Shown in pieces: positions 7,665-15,084 of a DNA stretch of 64,000 nucleotides. Source of the stretch: Edaphobacter sp. (GTDB lineage Bacteria > Acidobacteriota > Terriglobia > Terriglobales > Acidobacteriaceae); contig NZ_JAPWKF010000001.1 in NCBI RefSeq assembly GCF_028283685.1, positions 682,001 to 746,000 on the forward strand, in the 5' to 3' direction. Position 1 is the first letter of the stretch. Each line of letters starts with the position of its first letter. A program made the position numbers and the translations under genes. The notes below the pieces were generated by a model. It was given only the letters and a program-made list of their open reading frames with translations. It was not told where the DNA came from and made no database searches.

Positions 7665-8696
7665 TCAGAGAAGGGGCAGCGCCGGTTTCGGTTCCTGTGG
7701 AGCCGGCGCGATCTCTGACGGGAGTACGGCCTCTGCGGGCGTGTCGACGACATAATCGACCAGCGGGTAGCCGGCCTCCTTCCATCCGTCGAAGCCACCG
7801 CGAAGTGGACGGACACGGTAGACGCCGAGCTTGTGCAGCTGGAGGGCGAGCTTGGCGCTGGTCTCCTCGCTGGGGCAGGTGCAGTAGAGGACGACGTCGC
7901 GATCGCGGGGGATGATCTCGCTGTGCTGGCGAATCTCGTTGGGGCCGATGCGCAGCGAACCGGGGATGACGCGGGGATCGGGCTTGTAGTCGAGCGGATG
8001 GCGCAGATCGACGATGAAGGGAGGCCGGTTGCCGTGCTCCTCTGCCTGGTCCATCATCGCCTTCAGCTCTTCCGGCTCAAGGCGCATCTCGCGTACCTGC
8101 TGGAGGAACTTCCTGGTCTTGAGGAAGCGGTAGGACATGAAGCCCAGCACCATCAGGATGAAGATGAAGAAGGCGAAGTGGCCGAGCCAGTGGAAGAACG
8201 GCGCGCTCTTCTGCGCTACGTCGCCGAAGAAGCGGCCGGGCAGAAGGAAGGCCTCGGCCCAGAGGAACGAGCCTGCGAGATCCCACATCAGGAAGCGCAG
8301 GTACGGCATGCCGATCTGACCGGCGATCGGAGGGGCGACGGTGCTGAGTCCGGGGATGAACTTCGAGAACAGCAGCGTGGCCGGACCGCGGCGGGTGAAG
8401 TAGCCCTCGGTCTTGCTGACGCAGGTGGATGCCTCGAAGGAGAGCCGGCAGAGCAGCTTCAGCACGCTGCTGCCATAGCGGCGGCCCATGAGAAACCACA
8501 TCGAGTCGGCGAGAGCGCAGGCGGCAAGAACAGCCAGCAGGGCCGTCAGGTGATGAATTCTGTGGGTGGCACTCAGCGTTCCCGCCGTCAGCAACAGCGG
8601 GACGCTCGGCACAGGAATGCCGAGCTGCTCTACCAGCACCCAGATAAACAGGATGAAGTAGGCGTAATGGACGAAGAATGCGAGTGCTATCGGCAT
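7665..8696 (-). CDS. DedA/VTT membrane protein fused to rhodanese
   Basis: A 343-residue fusion. Residues about 1-200 are a DedA/SNARE-associated (VTT) domain with several helices and the typical FSKFIPGLSTVAPPIAG segment; DedA proteins are thought to move lipids such as undecaprenyl phosphate. After a short linker, residues about 225-320 form a rhodanese domain with an active-site loop CTCPSEETSAK, a Cys in the position used for persulfide transfer. A Pro/Ala-rich tail follows. It is encoded alone between TonB and Dps. The sulfur-transfer activity is inferred from the Cys and has no partner gene here. Confidence 0.88.
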   Translation of the reverse strand: MPIALAFFVHYAYFILFIWVLVEQLGIPVPSVPLLLTAGTLSATHRIHHLTALLAVLAACALADSMWFLMGRRYGSSVLKLLCRLSFEASTCVSKTEGYFTRRGPATLLFSKFIPGLSTVAPPIAGQIGMPYLRFLMWDLAGSFLWAEAFLLPGRFFGDVAQKSAPFFHWLGHFAFFIFILMVLGFMSYRFLKTRKFLQQVREMRLEPEELKAMMDQAEEHGNRPPFIVDLRHPLDYKPDPRVIPGSLRIGPNEIRQHSEIIPRDRDVVLYCTCPSEETSAKLALQLHKLGVYRVRPLRGGFDGWKEAGYPLVDYVVDTPAEAVLPSEIAPAPQEPKPALPLL

Positions 8697-8753
8697 AAAG
8701 GCGATTCCGGACAGTTAAAGGCCTAACTCTGATTAGATGTCCGGCGCTTCTTA

Positions 8754-8800
8754 AAGATACACAGCCCGGTGGTCTGCGAGAACACCGGGCTGTGTATCTT
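8754..8800 (-). terminator. Long stem-loop downstream of dps
   Basis: A perfect 18-bp inverted repeat (8754-8771 with 8783-8800) with an 11-base loop, 38 bases past the dps stop codon. On the minus strand it ends in TATCTT followed by TAAG, so it works as a terminator with the T-tract partly in the stem. It separates dps from the DedA gene. Confidence 0.65.
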
Positions 8801-8837
8801 ATGAACGAAGGCTACGGTTACTTGCCGTTACTCATCG

Positions 8838-9434
8838 TCACTTATCCAGGATGAGCGGCATCTCGACGAGGTGCTCGCTGAGGAACCACGACTGCTGCTC
8901 GTTGGGACGCAGGACATCGCTGACGGCGAGATCGTTGGTTCCCTGATCGCCGGCATCGTCCGCTGCCTCGGAGAGCGCGAGGCACTCCTTGATGATCAGC
9001 TTGTGGGCCTCGAGCAGACGCGAAATCTGCACCGGAACCTCTTCCCTGCCGCGCGGCGGCCGGGGAATCTTCGTCATCTCAGCGACATCGCCTCCCATGG
9101 CGATCGTCACGCCGCCCAGCATCTGGATGCGCTCGGCGATGGTGTCGACGATCTCGACCTGCTCGCCGAAGTGCTTATCGAAGAGCAGGTGGAGCTGGTA
9201 GAAGGTGGGGCCTGAGACCTGCCAGTGGTGCTTCTTGTACATGTCGCGCAGGGCGATGGAATCGGCGAGCAACTGATTCAGCTTGGCGACCATGTCGGCG
9301 CGAACTCCAGCGTCGAGAGAATGGGGAAGGTCCTCAATGACGGTACCGAACTTTTGAATCTCACGCGCCTTTGCATGCCAGTGAGGCGTATTGGTTACAT
9401 TCGCAATGCTTGTCTTTTTGATGGCGACTGCCAT
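8838..9434 (-). CDS. dps: Dps-family ferritin-like DNA-protection protein
   Basis: A 198-residue Dps. The family forms dodecamers that oxidise and store iron with hydrogen peroxide and can coat DNA in starvation. Inter-subunit ferroxidase ligands are recognisable in the long helices: His70, His82, Asp86, Asp97 and Glu101, with the last in the AER segment. The start is the ATG at 9434, preceded by AAAGGAGTGGAG; an upstream in-frame start at 9458 is rejected. The C-terminal tail is about 20-30 residues longer than in E. coli Dps. It is a single-gene unit with hairpins on both sides. Confidence 0.92.
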   Translation of the reverse strand: MAVAIKKTSIANVTNTPHWHAKAREIQKFGTVIEDLPHSLDAGVRADMVAKLNQLLADSIALRDMYKKHHWQVSGPTFYQLHLLFDKHFGEQVEIVDTIAERIQMLGGVTIAMGGDVAEMTKIPRPPRGREEVPVQISRLLEAHKLIIKECLALSEAADDAGDQGTNDLAVSDVLRPNEQQSWFLSEHLVEMPLILDK

Positions 9435-9481
9435 AACTCCACTCCTTTCACAGCTCACAGCGTTTTCATTCTGTTTGATGC

Positions 9482-9514
9482 AAAAGAAGAACGGGCGGCT
9501 TCGGCCGCCCGTTC
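9482..9514 (-). terminator. Terminator of the efflux operon
   Basis: An 11-bp GC stem (9489-9499 with 9504-9514) closed by a TTCG tetraloop, followed on the minus strand by TTCTTTT. It lies 27 bases after the stop of the HlyD-family gene. Confidence 0.85.
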
Positions 9515-9541
9515 CGGGTGAGTGAAACTGGTTCTGGAGAT

Positions 9542-10783
9542 TTACTTCACGGCAACGATCGGCGTGACAGAGAAGCCGGGCCTGAGAGCCAGATCCTTAT
9601 TTTCGTCATCCAGGTTGGTGAAGTTGATGCGAACAGGGATACGCTGCACAACCTTCACGTAGTTGCCGGTTGCATTCTCCGGCGGGAAGAGCGAGAGCCG
9701 CGAGCCGGTGGCTCCGCCGATCTGCTTGATCTCACCGTGGAACTTGCGTCCGCCCAGAGCGTCGACCTCAATGGTGACCTTCTGTCCGGGGTGCATCCTG
9801 TCCAGCTGGGTCTCCTTGAAGTTGGCCGTCACCCAGAGATCGGTCAGGGGAACGATGGTCAGCAGATCCTGCCCGACCGAGAGGTTCATACCGACCTGAA
9901 CGTTCTTCTTGTTGATGACTCCGGTGGTCGGAGCAACAACGTGGGTGTAGCTGAGGTTGAGCTTGGCCTGGTCGACCCTGGCCTGAGCCTGCTTGACGTC
10001 AGCAAGAGCGGCCTCGGCGCGAGCCTGCTGCGCCTTGACCTGGCTGGGGCCGTTCTTCGAGGCCTCGATTGCCGTGGAGCGGGACTGCAACAACTTCTGC
10101 TGCGACTGGCGAACCGCTTCCTGCTGCCCGATGAGCGTGGCTTCGGCCTCAAGCACGGCGGCACGGTTGGAGGCTGCGGTCGCAACAGCAGCGTCAAACT
10201 GCTGCTTCGAGATCACATCTTTTTCGACCAGCGGCTTGTAACGCTCGACGTCGAGATCAGACTTGATGGCGTTCGCCTTGGCCTGATCGATGCGGGCCTG
10301 GGCTGCGGCTACCTGCTTCTGCGACTGCGAGACGGCGGCCTGCGAACCCAGAACATCGGAGCTCGTGGTGTTGATGCTGGTGTTCGAGGTGATGCTGGTG
10401 ATCGGCACATTGACGTTGGCCTGGATCGCAGCCGCCTCGGCGCTGGAGAGGTTCGCCTGAGCCTGCTCGAGCGCGACCTGGAAGTCCTTGGGGTCGATCT
10501 CGGCGATGGGATCACCGGCCTTCACAGCCTGGTTGTCCTGCACGTAGACCTTGATGACCTGGCCGGCGACACGTGCGCTGACCTGGTACAGATCACCGTC
10601 CACCTGCGCGTCATCGGTGTCCTCGGTGAAGGTTGAGTGCCAGTAGAAGAGGGCTGCACCGATCGCCAGAAGAACAACAACGGCGATGATGATCAGCTTA
10701 CGGCGAGACTTCTTCTCCGGGGACTCCTCCTCCGGGGTATTGTTCTTGGTATCGTCGTACTTCTGCTCCGCTTGGTCTGCCAA
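9542..10783 (-). CDS. HlyD/EmrA-type membrane fusion protein
   Basis: A 413-residue periplasmic adaptor of tripartite efflux pumps. It has an acidic and basic cytoplasmic tip, one transmembrane helix at about 29-47, a biotinyl-lipoyl half-motif starting VSARVAGQVIKVYV near 68, a long Ala/Gln-rich coiled coil (about 100-270), the second half-motif with VVAPTTGVINKKNVQVG near 290, and a beta-barrel region. The start codon is TTG: GGAGG lies upstream at good spacing and there is no in-frame ATG near it. It follows the TolC gene by two bases. No EmrB- or MacB-type inner-membrane pump is in the window, so the transporter it serves must be elsewhere. Confidence 0.88.
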   Translation of the reverse strand: MADQAEQKYDDTKNNTPEEESPEKKSRRKLIIIAVVVLLAIGAALFYWHSTFTEDTDDAQVDGDLYQVSARVAGQVIKVYVQDNQAVKAGDPIAEIDPKDFQVALEQAQANLSSAEAAAIQANVNVPITSITSNTSINTTSSDVLGSQAAVSQSQKQVAAAQARIDQAKANAIKSDLDVERYKPLVEKDVISKQQFDAAVATAASNRAAVLEAEATLIGQQEAVRQSQQKLLQSRSTAIEASKNGPSQVKAQQARAEAALADVKQAQARVDQAKLNLSYTHVVAPTTGVINKKNVQVGMNLSVGQDLLTIVPLTDLWVTANFKETQLDRMHPGQKVTIEVDALGGRKFHGEIKQIGGATGSRLSLFPPENATGNYVKVVQRIPVRINFTNLDDENKDLALRPGFSVTPIVAVK

Positions 10784-10785
10784 GG

Positions 10786-12381
10786 CTACTTTCCTCCGAG
10801 GTAATCTTTGTAATTGGTCTGCGCAGCTCCAAGAGCACGCGCCAGGGCGAGCTTGGCGACGTTGTGCTGATAGAGCGCGCTGATGTACTGGTCGTTGGCC
10901 TGCTCGGTCTGAGACTGAGCCTGCGAGACGGGAAGGTTGTCGGAGACACCAGCCTTGAAGCGCTGCTGCGCTTCGCTGAGAGCCTCGTTGGCCAGCTCGA
11001 CGTTCGAGTGTGTCGCTTCGACAAGCTTGGCAGCGGCCTGAATATCGAGAAGGCTGTCACGGACGTCGGCGTTGACCTGCTGCGCCTGGTCGGCGAGGCG
11101 GGCCTTTTCCTGGTCATACTGCGCCGTGGCGGTCTCGATCTGCCCCTTGGTCTTCGCAATCTGAAGGATGGGCATCGTGACCTGGCCGGTGGCCGTATAG
11201 GTGGAGTGCGAGGTTCCCGGGGTCTGTCCCAGGTCGCCAAAGTCGCCGCTGAAGCTGGCTACAGGCAACTGGTAGGCCCAGGCCGAGGTCTTGGTCGCCT
11301 TGGCGGCGGTGACCTTTTCGCCCTGCGCCGCGAGATCCTTACGCGTCTTGAGGGCCTGATCTACGCTGGCCTGCGGGTCGATGTCGTTGAAGGCGGCGTA
11401 GGGGACCAGGTCGGTCAGGCGATAGTCCTGATCGAGCGGCAGGCCGATGACCCGAGCCAGCGACAGCTTGTCCTTGGCCAGCTGGTTCTTGGCCGAAATG
11501 AGGGTCTGCTCTTCGTTCTGGTAGTCCACACGAGCGCGAAGAACGTCGAGCTTGGGGCTGGTACCGGCATCGTGCGCAGCCGCGGCCTGATCGAGCGAGA
11601 CCTTGGAGGTGGCCAGCTCGGCGGTGACGGCTTCGATGCGCGCGGTGTCCGCGACACAGAGGAGGTAAGCGTTGCCTACGGTCAGGACGACCATATCGCG
11701 GGCATCCTGCGCCGTCAGCTTGGCAGCACTGAAGCTGTGCTTCGACGAGATGTAGTTCTGGAGCGCCGAGACGTTAATCAGGTTCTGCGTGAGGTAGGCA
11801 CGGAAGTCGACGACCTGGAAGGGTCCGACGATGGGATTGAAGCCAGGAAACTTCAGGCCGTAGGCCGCGAGGTTGACCTGCTGCACGTTGATGCTGACCG
11901 CACCGGTGATCGTGGGCAGAAGCGCCTGCAGCTCTTCGAGGCGCTGGCCATTGGCGTTTCTCTGCGAGGCGCCCTGCAGGATGATGCCGAGGTTGTTGCG
12001 CAGGCCGCGCTGGATGGCGTCATCGAGGGGAAGATCGATGGTCGTCCCGCTGGACTTGCCCTCGACGACACTGCCCTTGAAGCTGTCCTGGGTTGCCGTG
12101 GAGTTGCTGGAGCCTGAGACGGTGTACAGCTGCTGCTGGGCACCGGCCATCGCCGAGCTGTCGGGGCCTGAGCTGGTGCCGGTCTGGGTCGGCCGCGGCT
12201 GATTGCCGGAGGGTGACGCCGTCTGAGCAGAGGCCGCCGTGGCGGCGAGGCACAGGGACAGGCCAAACGTAGCGATGGAACCGGCGCGATCAGTCACACG
12301 CTTCCCTGTACTATTTTTTCTGGGTTGAACCATATCTCCGATGGTAACTGCATCCTGTGTATTTTGAATCCCGTTAGACAT
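10786..12381 (-). CDS. TolC-family outer-membrane efflux channel
   Basis: About 531 residues with the outer-membrane factor plan: a signal sequence ending near TAASAQ, a Ser/Gly/Gln-rich stretch, then two repeated OEP domains made of long coiled-coil helices (roughly 130-320 and 330-520). It would form the exit duct for the HlyD-type adaptor encoded just downstream. The start is uncertain. The ATG at 12381 is used here; an ATG at 12333 has GGAG very close to it and gives a shorter signal peptide; a TTG at 12411 is unlikely. It is divergent from the oxidoreductase at 12584, sharing about 200 bases of upstream sequence. Confidence 0.85.
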   Translation of the reverse strand: MSNGIQNTQDAVTIGDMVQPRKNSTGKRVTDRAGSIATFGLSLCLAATAASAQTASPSGNQPRPTQTGTSSGPDSSAMAGAQQQLYTVSGSSNSTATQDSFKGSVVEGKSSGTTIDLPLDDAIQRGLRNNLGIILQGASQRNANGQRLEELQALLPTITGAVSINVQQVNLAAYGLKFPGFNPIVGPFQVVDFRAYLTQNLINVSALQNYISSKHSFSAAKLTAQDARDMVVLTVGNAYLLCVADTARIEAVTAELATSKVSLDQAAAAHDAGTSPKLDVLRARVDYQNEEQTLISAKNQLAKDKLSLARVIGLPLDQDYRLTDLVPYAAFNDIDPQASVDQALKTRKDLAAQGEKVTAAKATKTSAWAYQLPVASFSGDFGDLGQTPGTSHSTYTATGQVTMPILQIAKTKGQIETATAQYDQEKARLADQAQQVNADVRDSLLDIQAAAKLVEATHSNVELANEALSEAQQRFKAGVSDNLPVSQAQSQTEQANDQYISALYQHNVAKLALARALGAAQTNYKDYLGGK

Positions 12382-12583
12382 ACGAAGCCGGTGGTTACCG
12401 GCAATTCTCAAATGTCTTTACAGTTTCAGATGCTTAGATAAGCCTTACGCCTCAAAATCTTTTCAGTTTTTTGCAACATTTCCGCTACACCTCAAATAGA
12501 CAAGCATCGAACTATCTTCAGCTTAGCCAGGGTTTAGCGAGGAACTGCATGCCACAATGTTATCCACCAAGGAGTGAGTGTTC

Positions 12584-13663
12584 ATGGCAGAGATTAATGT
12601 TGCAGTCATCGGGTTCGGCCTGGCCGGCCGGGTCTTTCACGCGCCGTTCGTCAACGCGGTTCCAGGTCTGACGCTGGCGGCGATTGTGCAGCGGCGCGGA
12701 GATGAGGCGCAGAAGGCATATCCTTCGGCGCGTATTCTGCGTTCGTTTGAGGAGGCAATCCAGGACGCCTCCATCGACCTGATTGTGGTGGGAACTCCGA
12801 ACGAGACGCATTACGACCTGGCCAAGCAGGCACTGCTGGCCGGCAAGCATGTGGTGATTGATAAACCGTTTGCGGCGACCAGCATCCAGGCCCGCGAACT
12901 GATCGAGATCGCGGCGGAGAAGAAGCTGGTACTGGCTCCGTTCCACAACCGGCGCTGGGATGGTGATTTCAAGACAGTTCGCAAGATTCTGGAGGCAGAG
13001 GAGTTGGGGCGGATTGCCACCTTCGAGTCGCACTTTGACCGGTTCCGGCCCATGCCACGGGAGGGCACGTGGAAGGAGGCCGGGAATGACGCCAACGGCA
13101 TGCTTTTTGACCTCGGGCCACACCTGGTGGACCAGGTTCTGGCGCTCTTCGGTGCGCCACAGGGGATCACGGCGAGCGTACGCCGGGACCGCGATACCAC
13201 CGAGATCGAGGATGCCTTCGACATTACGCTGCACTACCCCAAGCTGGAGGCGTACTGCCGGGCTACGATGATTGCCGCCGACCCGGCGCCGCGTTTCCTG
13301 ATCCACGGCACTAAGGGCAGCTTCCGGAAATACGGTCTGGACCCGCAGGAGCCGGCCCTGGTGGCTGGCGGGGCGGTTCCGCCGGTTGGCGATACGCGCG
13401 ACTGGCTGAGCGAGCCGGAGGAGGCGTGGGGAACGCTGACGATTGCACCTGACCCGGCGAACCCCGGCGTTCTGAACCGGACGACGGTGAAGACGGAGCG
13501 GGGAGACTATCGCGACTACTATGCCAGCGTGCGCGACGCGATCCTCGGCAAGGCTCCGCTGGGTGTGCCGTCGGAGGACGGATACCGCGTCATCCGACTG
13601 CTGGAGCTTGCGCGGGAGAGCTCGGCGAAGGGCAAAACCATGACGGTCGACTTCCCTGTGTAA
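12584..13663 (+). CDS. Gfo/Idh/MocA-family oxidoreductase
   Basis: A 359-residue NAD(P)-dependent oxidoreductase. The N-terminal Rossmann domain opens with VAVIGFGLAGRVFHAPF and contains the family EKP-like motif as IDKPFA near residue 95. The C-terminal domain is the GFO_IDH_MocA C-terminal type with DLGPHLVDQ near 184. The opening matches the YdgJ/IolW-like group; substrates in the family are sugars and inositols. The ATG at 12584 follows AAGGAG by nine bases. It stands alone, with argJ 53 bases downstream. Confidence 0.87.
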   Translation: MAEINVAVIGFGLAGRVFHAPFVNAVPGLTLAAIVQRRGDEAQKAYPSARILRSFEEAIQDASIDLIVVGTPNETHYDLAKQALLAGKHVVIDKPFAATSIQARELIEIAAEKKLVLAPFHNRRWDGDFKTVRKILEAEELGRIATFESHFDRFRPMPREGTWKEAGNDANGMLFDLGPHLVDQVLALFGAPQGITASVRRDRDTTEIEDAFDITLHYPKLEAYCRATMIAADPAPRFLIHGTKGSFRKYGLDPQEPALVAGGAVPPVGDTRDWLSEPEEAWGTLTIAPDPANPGVLNRTTVKTERGDYRDYYASVRDAILGKAPLGVPSEDGYRVIRLLELARESSAKGKTMTVDFPV

Positions 13664-13716
13664 TGCCTGATCTGCGCTCCACAGCGAACGCGCTCGACGC
13701 TTGCTAGAGTAGGAAC

Positions 13717-14943
13717 ATGGAAGGCACGTCGACGTGGAGTACGGGAGCCCTGCCGAAGGGCTTTCAGTGGGGCGCAGTCAAAGCAGGCATCAAGGTCAGC
13801 GGGAACCTGGATCTCGCGGCGGCGGTGGCGCCAGCGGGCGCTCAGGCTGCAGTGATGTTTACCAGTAACCAGATGGTTGCTGCCCCCGTTACGGTGGGGC
13901 GGAAGCATATCGCCTCGACAAACGGGCGCGTGAAGGCTGTGCTGGTCAACGCAGGAAACGCAAACTGCGCGACCGGGCAGGCAGGCATCGACGCCTGCAA
14001 TAAGACCTGCGTTGCAGCGGCAGAGACCTTCGGATGCATCTTCGACGAGGTCTTTCCTTCTTCGACCGGCATCATCGGCGTTCCCTTTCCAGGGGACAAG
14101 GTTCTGGCGGCGCTGCCCGCGCTCCAGGGAGAGCTTGGCGAGACGGCGGCCCATGCCGAGATCTTCGCCAGGGCGATCATGACGACCGATACGCGTATGA
14201 AGGTTGCGACGGCGACGGTTCTGATCGACGGCATCGAGGTCAGCATCTTCGGAGCGGCCAAGGGCGCAGGCATGATTCATCCCCGGCTGGGACCGCCGCA
14301 CGCGACGATGCTGGTCTACCTGTTTACCGATATTGCGGCGGAGTCGGCTGAGCTGAGAGAGCTTCTGCAGCCTGCGGCCGAGAGCAGCTTCAACTCGATC
14401 TCGATCGACGGCGATACCTCGACCAACGATACGGTTCTGCTGCTGGCCAGCGGAGCAAGCGGAGTAAAACTGAGTGCCGCGAATCGCGATGGATTTGCGG
14501 TAGCGCTTGGCCAGGTCTGCGGTGAGCTGGCGCATGCCATTGTCGACGACGGCGAGGGCGTGACGCATGTGGTGACGCTCAATATTTCGGGTTGCCGCAG
14601 TGCCGCCGAGGCGAAGCAGATTGCGAAGTCGATCGCGCATTCGCCGCTGTGCAAGACGGCGTGGTCGAGTGCCGACCCGAACTGGGGCCGCCTGATGGCA
14701 GCCGCAGGATATTCCGGGGTGGAGTTCGATCCGGAGCGGGTGATTGTGCACATCGGCGATGTTCCGGTCTACGAGAACGGCATGCGATCCCCTTCGTTCG
14801 ACGAGGCGCAGGCCCACCGGACGATGCAGCAGCGGGAGTACACCATTGCGATGAACTTCAGCCAGGGCGACGGCAGCTGCCGTTTCCTGACCTGCGACAT
14901 GACCGAGGAGTATGTTCGCATCAACGCGGACTACTCGACCTAG
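13717..14943 (+). CDS. argJ: Glutamate N-acetyltransferase / amino-acid acetyltransferase
   Basis: Arginine biosynthesis. ArgJ transfers the acetyl group from N-acetylornithine to glutamate and in many bacteria also uses acetyl-CoA. The 408-residue precursor has the autocleavage site ATML, with Thr197 as the expected nucleophile at the new N-terminus of the beta chain. KGAGMIHP and the glycine-rich STGIIG segment are also conserved. No other arg gene is nearby. The start at 13717 gives the usual N-terminus GALPKGF near residue 10. Confidence 0.94.
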   Translation: MEGTSTWSTGALPKGFQWGAVKAGIKVSGNLDLAAAVAPAGAQAAVMFTSNQMVAAPVTVGRKHIASTNGRVKAVLVNAGNANCATGQAGIDACNKTCVAAAETFGCIFDEVFPSSTGIIGVPFPGDKVLAALPALQGELGETAAHAEIFARAIMTTDTRMKVATATVLIDGIEVSIFGAAKGAGMIHPRLGPPHATMLVYLFTDIAAESAELRELLQPAAESSFNSISIDGDTSTNDTVLLLASGASGVKLSAANRDGFAVALGQVCGELAHAIVDDGEGVTHVVTLNISGCRSAAEAKQIAKSIAHSPLCKTAWSSADPNWGRLMAAAGYSGVEFDPERVIVHIGDVPVYENGMRSPSFDEAQAHRTMQQREYTIAMNFSQGDGSCRFLTCDMTEEYVRINADYST

Positions 14944-15084
14944 GCGAGGAAGGGCTTCTCGTCGTCCGAATCCGGTTATCGCGATGTTGTGCGAACACCG
15001 GCTAAGGGTGACGATTCCGACCGAGTGGATTTATCTTAGTTATGGCGATATAAGCATTAGTTTTACCGAGGATGGTTGGAACCT

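Noticed and set aside
13519..14817. Long minus-strand frame opposite argJ
   Set aside because: Antisense shadow; argJ has all family motifs in its own frame.
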